Below are positions 1-6,221 of a stretch of 13,565 nucleotides of DNA, one piece after another; position 1 is the stretch's first letter, and each line of letters starts with the position of its first letter. The notes below the pieces were generated by a model. The model ran no database searches and had not been told where the DNA came from. It saw only the letters and a list, made by a program, of their open reading frames with translations. The position numbers and the translations under genes are program-made. Source of the stretch: Thermoplasmata archaeon (GTDB taxonomy: Archaea; Thermoplasmatota; Thermoplasmata; Thermoplasmatales; Thermoplasmataceae); contig JAJZZW010000038.1 of the NCBI GenBank assembly GCA_021797385.1, forward strand, positions 1 through 13,565, written 5' to 3'.

Positions 1-2
1 TG

Positions 3-422
3 TCGGAAATGTGTGCAGAGGACATGATCAAATCAAGATACGGGAGAATCGTATACGTAACATCCATGACAACAAAAAATCCTCTGCAAAACTTTGCCAT
101 TTCAAATTCATTAAGGTCTGCTGTTGTAGCACTGGGAAAAACACTTTCAATAGAGCTCGGTAAATACAATATTACAGTAAATTCAATATCACAGGGTTAT
201 TTTTACACACAGAGATTGCAAAATATAATAGAGAAAAATGCAAATTCTTCAGGAAAAACAGTAGCTGAAGTTGAAAAGGATCTCAAATCGGAAATACCAT
301 TGGGCAGGTTTGGGATGCCGGAAGAAATAGGCAATCTTGTTACGTTTCTGTGTTCTGGCCTTGCATCGTATATCAGTGGAACAAATATACAGATAGACGG
401 CGGGGCTGTTAAATCTATATGA
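3..422 (+). CDS. SDR-family oxidoreductase, 5'-truncated, non-canonical active site
   Basis: Only the C-terminal part (about 139 residues) lies in the window; the reading frame is open to the left edge, so the ATG at 9 is internal, and the Rossmann glycine motif is outside. The rest has the order of a short-chain dehydrogenase: the beta-strand 'GRIVYVTS' with the conserved Ser (63-65), a helix ending 'LGKTLSIELGKYNITVNSI', then 'PLGRFGMPEEIGNLVTFLCS' and the closing 'ISGTNIQIDGGAV', which is typical of FabG-like enzymes. At the spacing where FabG has Y-x3-K after that Ser, this protein has Ser (102-104) and Arg (114-116), in 'SNSLR'. From memory this matches the beta-ketoacyl-reductase-like SDR subgroup that lacks the perfect catalytic tetrad. 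The substrate cannot be named. The next gene, 52 bases on, has its own promoter, so co-transcription is not required. Confidence 0.88.
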   Translation, partial: SEMCAEDMIKSRYGRIVYVTSMTTKNPLQNFAISNSLRSAVVALGKTLSIELGKYNITVNSISQGYFYTQRLQNIIEKNANSSGKTVAEVEKDLKSEIPLGRFGMPEEIGNLVTFLCSGLASYISGTNIQIDGGAVKSI

Positions 423-441
423 TTACCTCTGTAAATTTCAA

Positions 442-453
442 AAAAATATATAT
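442..453 (+). promoter_or_regulatory. TATA box of the cupin gene (leaderless)
   Basis: An A/T-only block reading AAAAATATATAT has its centre about 27 bases before the ATG at 475. That is the normal archaeal TATA-to-start distance, so the transcript probably begins at or next to the start codon. No Shine-Dalgarno sequence precedes the ATG, which agrees with leaderless initiation. Confidence 0.55.
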
Positions 454-474
454 GCCTCACCGCCCTGTGTTTGC

Positions 475-831
475 ATGGCAGAGGCTAAGAAATTCAAATG
501 GAATGATGTCCATAAGGAGAAATTATCAGACACGTTTTCAAGGCAGATGATTTATGGAGATCGCATAATGGTAGCGCAGCTGGATATTAAGAAAGGTAGC
601 GTTGTTCCTGAGCATTCTCACGAAAATGAACAGGTATCATGGATAATGAAAGGTAAACTCAGGCTAATCGTAGATGGGCAAACTATTGATGTTGGTGCAG
701 GTGAAATACTTATAATACCACCAAATGCGAAACACAGCGCTGTTGCACTTGAAGATACTCTAGATATCGATATTTTCAGCCCTATAAGGTCTGACTGGAT
801 CAGCGGTGAAGATTCATATCTTAGAAAATAA
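475..831 (+). CDS. Small single-domain cupin protein
   Basis: A 118-residue soluble protein made of one cupin beta-barrel. Cupin motif 1 is 'PEHSHENEQVSWIMKGKL', with likely metal ligands His47, His49 and Gln53 (or Glu52). Motif 2 is 'GEILIIPPNAKHSAVALED' (76-94), with His87 as the last ligand. The tail 'FSPIRSDWISGEDSYLRK' resembles the PxRxDW...YLR ending of many small bacterial and archaeal cupins annotated only as cupin-domain or KdgF-like. The ligand set suggests a bound divalent metal; the substrate cannot be told from sequence. The start is chosen because the ATG lies about 27 bases from a TATA box and no SD is present. The gene is monocistronic by appearance: a T-tract and hairpin follow at once. 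Confidence 0.88.
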   Translation: MAEAKKFKWNDVHKEKLSDTFSRQMIYGDRIMVAQLDIKKGSVVPEHSHENEQVSWIMKGKLRLIVDGQTIDVGAGEILIIPPNAKHSAVALEDTLDIDIFSPIRSDWISGEDSYLRK

Positions 832-838
832 TTTGACT

Positions 839-879
839 ATTTTTTTATATTAACAGTAATTTTTTGATATTAAAAAATT
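839..879 (+). terminator. T-tract plus AT hairpin after the cupin gene
   Basis: Just past the cupin stop there is a run of Ts (about 840-846), then a perfect 8-bp inverted repeat, AATTTTTT (858-865) and AAAAAATT (872-879), with a 6-base loop. Oligo-T tracts end transcription in archaea, and because the stem has Ts on both strands it could act in both directions. The hairpin is all A/T and weak, so the T-runs matter more than the stem. Confidence 0.45.
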
Positions 880-885
880 GAAAAA

Positions 886-897
886 TATAATATAAAT
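886..897 (+). promoter_or_regulatory. Orphan TATA-like box
   Basis: TATAATATAAAT here is identical to the box that precedes the fatty acyl-CoA ligase gene (9136-9147). At the same offset it would start a transcript near 912, but no start codon with a usable frame is found there. It could drive a long lysine-operon leader or a small RNA, or be chance in very AT-rich DNA. Confidence 0.25.
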
Positions 898-1071
898 CCT
901 GTTATAGAACACACACCATAGAATCACCTTTGTCGGATCTCGTTGGAATCATAAATTACGAAATTCATATTAAAAATGCTATATTCGTATATTTTAAATA
1001 GTATGTTGCGATTAACTGATAAGAACATCTTAGTATAGAAACAAACTTTAGATGTTAAAATTAATAATATA

Positions 1072-1115
1072 GCAAACAAATATTTATTAATAATAAATTA
1101 TTACTATTTGTTTGC
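1072..1115. repeat. Perfect 11-bp inverted repeat, candidate lysine-operon operator
   Basis: GCAAACAAATA (1072-1082) and its exact reverse complement TATTTGTTTGC (1105-1115) flank a 22-base A/T spacer that itself contains the palindrome TTATTAATAA (1084-1093) and the probable TATA element. The arm centres are 33 bases apart, about three helical turns, so both arms face the same side of the helix. This is the geometry expected of a dimeric or tetrameric regulator. In Sulfolobus the lysW operon is controlled by the Lrp-family protein LysM; a similar regulator here is an inference. Confidence 0.6.
1084..1098 (+). promoter_or_regulatory. Probable lysW TATA region
   Basis: The block TTATTAATAATAAAT is the best TATA candidate close to lysW, predicting a start near 1112-1120 and a leader of roughly 20-30 bases that contains the SD. 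A second A/T block at about 1055-1070 is an alternative. The candidate lies between the two arms of the inverted repeat, so binding to that repeat would compete with TBP/TFB. Confidence 0.35.
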
Positions 1116-1128
1116 AAAACATAATGAA

Positions 1129-1135
1129 AGGTGAT
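1129..1135 (+). promoter_or_regulatory. Shine-Dalgarno site of lysW
   Basis: AGGTGAT is a 7-base perfect match to the archaeal anti-SD core (AGGAGGTGATC) and ends 5 bases before the ATG at 1141. It fixes the lysW start and shows that this mRNA has a leader, unlike the cupin and ligase genes nearby. Confidence 0.75.
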
Positions 1136-1140
1136 AAAAA

Positions 1141-1314
1141 ATGGAAACAAAGTGTAAAATATGCGGAGAGAAAATTAGTGTGCCGGATGACTCCATGGTC
1201 GGGGAACTTATAGAATGTGGGTCATGCGGAATGAGCTATGAAATAGCCTCTATTAAAGGAGATATAGTGGAAATCAAACCTGCAGAGAATGTTGGCGAGG
1301 ACTGGGGAGAATAA
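1141..1314 (+). CDS. lysW: LysW, amino-group carrier protein for lysine biosynthesis
   Basis: A 57-residue acidic protein. It has an N-terminal zinc ribbon with two CxxC pairs (Cys5/Cys8 and Cys26/Cys29), a short beta-rich middle, and the diagnostic C-terminus EDWGE at 53-57. In the established LysW pathway the gamma-carboxyl of the terminal Glu forms an isopeptide bond with the amino group of alpha-aminoadipate; the globular part then presents the intermediate to LysZ, LysY, LysJ and LysK. The start is supported by a perfect SD at 1129-1135. It is the first gene of the operon, and its partner enzymes follow directly: the lysY TTG lies one base after the TAA. Its small size makes it easy to miss in gene calls, and an ATG at 1289 inside it can mislead the call of the next gene. 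Confidence 0.97.
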   Translation: METKCKICGEKISVPDDSMVGELIECGSCGMSYEIASIKGDIVEIKPAENVGEDWGE

Positions 1315-1315
1315 G

Positions 1316-2362
1316 TTGTTGAAGGTCGGTATTGTTGGGGGATCAGGGTACGTAGGCGGGGAGCTTCTCAGGCTTCTTGTCGGGCACAGCAATGTGGAAA
1401 TAACATCTGTGTCCTCTACCAGTCATGCAGGTGAGAAAATATCGAGAATTCATCCAGACCTATACGGATTCACAGATTTAAAATTTGAAGATATTTCTCC
1501 ACTGGATATGGCTGGTAAGGTTGATTTAATATTTCTTGCACTTCCACATGGCACATCCATAAAATACGTTCCTGAACTGGTAGAAACAGGAGTTAAAATT
1601 ATCGATATGAGCGCTGATTTCAGGCTAAAAAATTATAAACTTTATAAATACTGGTATGGTTATGAACACGGATATCCGGATTTAATCAAGAAGTTTGTTT
1701 ACGGAATGCCCGAACTTCACAGAGAAGAGATCAGGAATGCCAGATTTATAGCAACTCCAGGTTGCATTGCGTCTTCTTCAATTTACAGCATAGCCCCGTT
1801 TCTCTCACTGGATACAGCAAGTGACATTATAAACGTGGATGCCAAGGTGGGATCATCAGGTTCCGGTTCCGGACTGGATGAATCCAAGGTGTTTTCAGAA
1901 AGATTCGGTTCAGTAAGGGCATACAAACCCGCGGGTCACAGGCATACACCGGAAATAGAACAGGAACTGGAATATGCATCCGGCAAGAAGGTAAAAATTG
2001 CACTCTCGGCCCATTCCGTAAATATGGTAAGGGGAATTCTGACAACATCAAGCATATACGCTGAACAGGATGAAATCTATCTGTGGTCACTCCTCAAAAA
2101 ATTTTATGGAAATGAGAAATTTGTGAGGCTGATAATGGACCGGAAGAGCAATTATAAATATCCTGACCCCAAGACAGTGGTTGGTTCTAACTTCGTTGAT
2201 ATAGGCTTTGCCCTGGATAAATATGTCAAAAGGATTGTATCATTCGGTGCCATTGATAATCTTATAAAGGGCGCTGCAGGAAATGCGGTTCAGTCAATGA
2301 ATATAATGAATGGGTTTCCCGAATACGAGTCTTTGATGGCTCCATCATTATTCCCGGTGTGA
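1316..2362 (+). CDS. lysY: LysY, [LysW]-aminoadipate 6-phosphate reductase (ArgC family)
   Basis: NADP-dependent reductase that turns LysW-aminoadipate phosphate into the semialdehyde. About 348 residues, usual for the ArgC/LysY family. The N-terminal Rossmann motif 'KVGIVGGSGYVGGELLRLL' begins at residue 3; the catalytic Cys is in 'ATPGC' (residue 150) and the active-site His is in 'AGHRHTPEI' (208 or 210). The central 'KVGSSGSGSG' and the C-terminal 'VGSNFVDIGFALD' and 'DNLIKGAAGNAVQSMNIM' are family-typical. Start choice: an ATG at 1289 lies within the lysW C-terminus and would add nine unrelated residues, so TTG at 1316 (or TTG at 1319) is preferred; GGGGAG at 1304-1309 is a fitting SD. 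A second role on LysW-glutamate in arginine synthesis, as shown in Thermococcus, is possible but not decidable here. Confidence 0.93.
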   Translation: MLKVGIVGGSGYVGGELLRLLVGHSNVEITSVSSTSHAGEKISRIHPDLYGFTDLKFEDISPLDMAGKVDLIFLALPHGTSIKYVPELVETGVKIIDMSADFRLKNYKLYKYWYGYEHGYPDLIKKFVYGMPELHREEIRNARFIATPGCIASSSIYSIAPFLSLDTASDIINVDAKVGSSGSGSGLDESKVFSERFGSVRAYKPAGHRHTPEIEQELEYASGKKVKIALSAHSVNMVRGILTTSSIYAEQDEIYLWSLLKKFYGNEKFVRLIMDRKSNYKYPDPKTVVGSNFVDIGFALDKYVKRIVSFGAIDNLIKGAAGNAVQSMNIMNGFPEYESLMAPSLFPV

Positions 2363-2365
2363 AAT

Positions 2366-3130
2366 ATGAAAGTAATAAAAATTGGTGGAAGTATACTGGA
2401 AAAATTTCTGGAAAATGATAACCTGTATACTGTTATAGAAGAATTAAATGAGCCAGTCGCAATAGTACACGGAGGTGGCAATTATCTTGATAATCATGCA
2501 GACTCGTTCAATTATAGTCCTAAATTTGTCACCTCCCCTGAAGGAATACGTAGCAGATACACGGACAGGAGCACTCTGGAAATATTCACCATGGTTATGA
2601 ATCTGATCAATCAGAAAATAGTGCTCAATCTGAACAGGCACGGGATCAAGGCGGTAACACTCAACGGCATTCTTAAGGCCAGAAGAAAGGAGAGACTGAT
2701 AATTTTGAATGAAAATAACAGAAAAATGGCAATAGACGGAGGGTATACCGGAAGAGTGGAATATTCTGACCCTATTCCGGTAAGGAATTTAATGGATGCG
2801 GGATATATTCCGGTAATTTCTCCGGTGGCATTCGGTGGTGATAGCTGCCTGAATGTGGATGCTGACAGGGCAGCGGCATACGTTGCAGGTTCCATAAAGG
2901 CCGATACACTGACATTTCTTACAAATGTCAATGGCCTTTACTATGAAGACAAAATCATAGAGAAAGCAGACACAGCTTACATAAAAAGTATTTTGAAATA
3001 TATCGGAAATGGCATGGACAAGAAATTAATGGCCTCGATTGAGGCGCTTGAAATGGGGGTAAAACAGGTGACAATTTCCAGTCCCTTCCATAATCTGGAA
3101 AACGGCACGGTGATTTGTAATGAATTATGA
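2366..3130 (+). CDS. lysZ: LysZ, [LysW]-aminoadipate 6-kinase (ArgB-like amino acid kinase)
   Basis: Phosphorylates the side-chain carboxyl of aminoadipate bound to LysW, using ATP. 254 residues, one amino-acid-kinase fold. Visible motifs are Lys5 and the GGS loop in 'VIKIGGS', 'IVHGGG' (33-38), the LysZ-type 'GIRSRYTD' (60-67) where ArgB usually has G-x-RVTD, 'SPVAFG' (152-157) and 'NVDADRAAAYVAG' (163-175), and the C-terminal nucleotide region 'FLTNVNGLYY' with Lys219/Lys220. The start is the only ATG giving a complete N-terminus and lies 3 bases after the lysY stop. The gene's last 11 bases overlap the start of lysJ, so translation is probably coupled. Specificity for aminoadipate rather than glutamate is inferred from the RYTD motif and the operon. 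Confidence 0.94.
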   Translation: MKVIKIGGSILEKFLENDNLYTVIEELNEPVAIVHGGGNYLDNHADSFNYSPKFVTSPEGIRSRYTDRSTLEIFTMVMNLINQKIVLNLNRHGIKAVTLNGILKARRKERLIILNENNRKMAIDGGYTGRVEYSDPIPVRNLMDAGYIPVISPVAFGGDSCLNVDADRAAAYVAGSIKADTLTFLTNVNGLYYEDKIIEKADTAYIKSILKYIGNGMDKKLMASIEALEMGVKQVTISSPFHNLENGTVICNEL

Positions 3131-4301
3131 GAATGAACATATAGCAAATACATACCAGAGATTGCCTGTAAATATCCAGAACGGCAGCGGTGCCATACTT
3201 CATGACATAAACGGCAAACGCTATATTGACATGATGGGTGGCTACGGTGTCGCAATACTTGGATACGGCAATAAGGCTGTAAAGGAGGCCGTGTGCAAGC
3301 AGTTTGATATCATATCAATAGCACATGCATCAGAGTATACACCGGCAAGGGAAGAATTCATAAAAGACCTTACAGGTATTGTGCCTTCCGGACTGGATAA
3401 ATTCTATCTGGGCAACATCGGCGCAGAGGCAATAGAGGCTGCAATTAAGGTTGTAATAAAGTCCTCAAAAAAACATAAAATAATTGCAATGACAAATTCA
3501 TACCATGGAAAAACTGCAGGTGCGCTTTCAATCACCTATTCAGAGAAATACAGGAAATCCTTTGGGCAACTCCTCATGAAAGATGTGGAATTTATCAGGT
3601 ACAATAACATGGAAGATCTAGATAAACTGGATAAAGATCCTGATATTGCTGCGGTTTTCTTTGAACCAGTACAGGGGGAAGGGGGAATAAACATACCTTC
3701 TTATGACTATGTGCGGGAATTAAGGAACAGAACAGAAAACAATGGCATAATACTTGTAGCCGATGAAATCCAGTCCGGTCTTGGAAGAACCGGTAAGATG
3801 TGGGCTCATGAACATTTCAACATTAAACCGGATATCATAACCATAGGAAAGGGAATAGGGGGTGGAATGCCCCTGTCAATAACTGCAGGAAAGCCCGAAT
3901 TCATGGATAATCTATCCAAGGGGGAGCAGTCATCAACAACCGGGGGAAATCCGCTTGCAATGGCAGCAGGTAGTGCTGTAATAAAACAGCTTGGTGCCTC
4001 CATGATAATGGATGTTGAAAGGAAGGGAAACATTCTCAGGGATGAATTGAAAGCAGGGTTACAGGACGCAAAATCTGTAAAGGAAATCCGGGGTCTCGGA
4101 TTAATGGACGCAATAGAGCTCAAGACAAAATTCCTTCCTGTATTGATGGGCATGATCAATAGGGGAATCTTACCATTATACTCCGGAATCAATATAATCA
4201 GGATGCTTCCTCCATATGTAATATCTGATTCAGAACTGAAGGAGGCAGCAGGTATCATGTCAGAGGTAATTCTCTCTCAGGGCACAGAGGTTATATCTTG
4301 A
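3120..4301 (+). CDS. lysJ: LysJ, [LysW]-aminoadipate semialdehyde transaminase (class III, PLP)
   Basis: Transfers an amino group, normally from glutamate, to LysW-aminoadipate semialdehyde, giving LysW-lysine. 393 residues, the usual ArgD/LysJ size. PLP-site motifs: 'YHGKTAGALS' (128-137), 'FFEPVQGEGG' (180-189), 'ADEIQSGLGRTG' (214-225) and the Schiff-base lysine Lys244 in 'ITIGKGIGGG'; 'STTGGNPLAMAA' follows. Where most relatives have N-S-G-T/A-E-A near residue 100, this protein has 'GNIGAEAIEAA', so the residue before the Gly that usually helps hold the PLP phosphate is Ile, a mild oddity. The ATG overlaps the end of lysZ by 11 bases, and the stop overlaps the TTG of lysX by 4. A shared role in arginine synthesis is possible. 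Confidence 0.94.
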   Translation: MNYENEHIANTYQRLPVNIQNGSGAILHDINGKRYIDMMGGYGVAILGYGNKAVKEAVCKQFDIISIAHASEYTPAREEFIKDLTGIVPSGLDKFYLGNIGAEAIEAAIKVVIKSSKKHKIIAMTNSYHGKTAGALSITYSEKYRKSFGQLLMKDVEFIRYNNMEDLDKLDKDPDIAAVFFEPVQGEGGINIPSYDYVRELRNRTENNGIILVADEIQSGLGRTGKMWAHEHFNIKPDIITIGKGIGGGMPLSITAGKPEFMDNLSKGEQSSTTGGNPLAMAAGSAVIKQLGASMIMDVERKGNILRDELKAGLQDAKSVKEIRGLGLMDAIELKTKFLPVLMGMINRGILPLYSGINIIRMLPPYVISDSELKEAAGIMSEVILSQGTEVIS

Positions 4302-5146
4302 AAATTACAATGCTATTTGACATTATGCGCTGGGAAGAGAGGGCAATACTCAAGTCCCTGCAGGATAAAAGCATGGATGTGCAGCTTCTCAATGTCAAGG
4401 AACTCAATCTTGATTTACAGAAATTGAATTATGATTTCGGGGACATATCGATCCAGAGAAGCACTGGGTATTACAGGAATATACATTCCACAGCATATGT
4501 GGAATTTACTGGAAACAGAATACTGAATAATTTCAACGCAACTATTATAACCGGCAATAAGATGTTCACATCAAGCGTGCTTTCACAGCACGGTATAAGA
4601 ATTCCTAAAACCTTTGTTTCATTTTCCAATCAAAAATTTCTGGAGTCGTTCAAATCCGATTTCAATGGAAGGGCCGTAACAAAACCTGTTACAGGCAGCT
4701 GGGGAAGAATGATATCACTCCTGAATGATTACTATGCAGCCATGGATGTTTCAGAATACAAGGAATATATGTACCCTATCTACCAGGTAAATTACACCCA
4801 GGAATACATTAACGATTTTAACAGGGATTTGAGGGTTTTCCTTGTAAATGACAGGGCCGTGGCAGGCATATACAGGTACAGATCGGGAGAGGACTGGAGG
4901 ACGAACACTGCACTGGGCGGAAGAGCTGAGCCATTGAAAATTACTCCAGAAATAGAGGATATTGTGGGTAAAATACACAAAGCGCTTGGTTCAGGCATTT
5001 ATGGAATTGACATACTGGAATCCAAGGATGGTTATTTTGTCAATGAGGTAAACGGGAATACAGAATTCAAGAATACAGTTCCCGTAACCGGTATAAATAT
5101 ACCTGACTATATAGCTGAATATCTCATATCAGAGGCTAAAAGATGA
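4298..5146 (+). CDS. lysX: LysX, LysW-aminoadipate ligase (RimK-type ATP-grasp)
   Basis: Joins the amino group of alpha-aminoadipate to the C-terminal Glu of LysW, using ATP, which commits aminoadipate to lysine. 282 residues, normal for LysX. The N-terminal preATP-grasp domain (about 1-90, including 'DISIQRSTGYYRN') is followed by the ATP-grasp: Lys129 in 'AVTKP', the glycine-rich 'GSWGRM' (133-138), 'RDLRVFLVNDRAVAG' (176-190), and the metal ligands Asp239 in 'GIDILE' and Glu250/Asn252 in 'NEVNGNTEFKNTV'. Start: TTG at 4298 overlaps the lysJ stop as TTGA, and GAGGT at 4287-4291 is an SD 6 bases upstream; the next ATG would remove the first beta-strand. ArgX is a close relative, but no second ligase is present here. 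Confidence 0.95.
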   Translation: MKITMLFDIMRWEERAILKSLQDKSMDVQLLNVKELNLDLQKLNYDFGDISIQRSTGYYRNIHSTAYVEFTGNRILNNFNATIITGNKMFTSSVLSQHGIRIPKTFVSFSNQKFLESFKSDFNGRAVTKPVTGSWGRMISLLNDYYAAMDVSEYKEYMYPIYQVNYTQEYINDFNRDLRVFLVNDRAVAGIYRYRSGEDWRTNTALGGRAEPLKITPEIEDIVGKIHKALGSGIYGIDILESKDGYFVNEVNGNTEFKNTVPVTGINIPDYIAEYLISEAKR

Positions 5147-6216
5147 AGCCAGAGGATATGCTGCTGGAAATGCTGAACATATATTCACCCAGTGGAAATG
5201 AGGGTGAAATTGCAAAGCTCATAAGAGAATACATGATAGAACTGGATTTCCAGGACCCTGTAATCGATGAACAGTTCAACGTCATATCAGTAAATGGAAA
5301 TGGTACCCCATTCGTATTTATCTGCGGGCATGAGGATACAGTTCCGGGAATACTTCCCGTCAGGATCGAAGGAAACCTTGTCTACGGAAGAGGTGCAGTG
5401 GATGCTAAATCATCACTTCTTGCACTTATTCTGGGTGCCAGAAAGGCCATTGATGAAGGTTTCAAGGGAAAGTTGCTTATATCAGCGGCCTCAGGTGAGG
5501 AGAGTGACAGCAAGGGCATAAACAGCATTATGAAAGAATATAATGGTTATAATTATGCCATATTCGGTGAACCTGGCGGTGCCATGAACATAACAGCAGG
5601 GTACAAGGGCAGGATCCTCTTAAAAATAGATAAAAGAACGGAAACACATCACGCAAGTTCAGCATGGATGGAAACAAATGCAATTGATTCATTAATGGAT
5701 CTGTGGTACTCAATAAGAACCAAATATGGAAACAACAGGGACTTCAACTCCGTTACTGCCGGGATCACAAAATTTGCCGGCGGTGAATACGATAATATGA
5801 CGCCAGAGCATGCTTCAATGTATATTGATATAAGATATCCAAAGGCATTATCAGAGGATGATCTAATTGCGGAAATAAAATCCGACATGGCAAACATACT
5901 TGTAAACAATTATTCGTATATAATCGAAAACAGGACAGAACCATATATCTCAGATATAAAAAGCCCGCTTGTAAAATCTTTCAAGGAAGCAATAATTAAA
6001 AATAATATGTCACCTAAACTCATATTCAAGAGCGGATCGGGGGATATGAACACCCTTGGGAATCTCTGGCATATTCCCGCTGTTACCTATGGCCCGGGGG
6101 ACACAAGACTTTCACATACACAGAATGAGGTTATAGATTTAAATGATTTTCACAGATCCATCAATGTGGTAGCAGATTCCCTTAAAATATTATCGGCACA
6201 AAATTCAAACAAATAA
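5143..6216 (+). CDS. lysK: LysK, [LysW]-lysine hydrolase (M20 metallopeptidase)
   Basis: Cleaves the isopeptide bond of LysW-lysine, releasing lysine and recycling the carrier. 357 residues. The di-metal site of the M20 family can be read directly: His63 and Asp65 in 'CGHEDTVPG', Asp87 in 'GRGAVDAKSS', the catalytic base pair Glu119/Glu120 in 'SGEESDSKG', Glu143 in 'FGEPGG' and the final ligand His325 in 'RLSHTQNE'. Between them lies the dimerisation or lid domain (about 155-265, with 'HHASSAWMETNAIDSLMDL'). The ATG overlaps the lysX stop as ATGA, and this is the last gene of the operon. Only 5 bases separate its TAA from the stop of the convergent minus-strand gene, so transcripts of the two strands probably overlap. 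Confidence 0.95.
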   Translation: MKPEDMLLEMLNIYSPSGNEGEIAKLIREYMIELDFQDPVIDEQFNVISVNGNGTPFVFICGHEDTVPGILPVRIEGNLVYGRGAVDAKSSLLALILGARKAIDEGFKGKLLISAASGEESDSKGINSIMKEYNGYNYAIFGEPGGAMNITAGYKGRILLKIDKRTETHHASSAWMETNAIDSLMDLWYSIRTKYGNNRDFNSVTAGITKFAGGEYDNMTPEHASMYIDIRYPKALSEDDLIAEIKSDMANILVNNYSYIIENRTEPYISDIKSPLVKSFKEAIIKNNMSPKLIFKSGSGDMNTLGNLWHIPAVTYGPGDTRLSHTQNEVIDLNDFHRSINVVADSLKILSAQNSNK

Positions 6217-6221
6217 TATCA

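Larger units (their letters stand above)
832..1140. other. 309-base intergenic regulatory region before lysW
   Basis: No convincing gene was found. From left to right it holds the terminator hairpin (858-879), a TATA-like 12-mer TATAATATAAAT (886-897) with no gene start at the expected distance, an SD-like AGGTGAT plus ATG on the minus strand (929 down to 917) opening only a 5-codon frame, a near-palindromic A/T box around 987-1002, a 7-bp inverted repeat AACATCT/AGATGTT (1024-1030 and 1050-1056), further A/T-rich boxes and the 11-bp inverted repeat next to lysW (1072-1115). It is long for a genome with such tight operons, which suggests control elements or a small transcript. Confidence 0.5.

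Noticed and set aside
930..1001. TTG-initiated 23-codon plus-strand frame in the gap before lysW
   Set aside because: No SD, no TATA box at the right distance and no recognisable peptide; expected by chance in this composition.
1024..1056. 7-bp inverted repeat AACATCT/AGATGTT as a riboswitch or hairpin
   Set aside because: Stem is short with a 19-base loop and no supporting secondary structure; lysine riboswitches are bacterial and their core is not seen here.
3806..4258. 150-codon minus-strand open frame
   Set aside because: It lies wholly inside lysJ, which carries all PLP-site motifs; the antisense translation has no recognisable features and simply mirrors codon bias.
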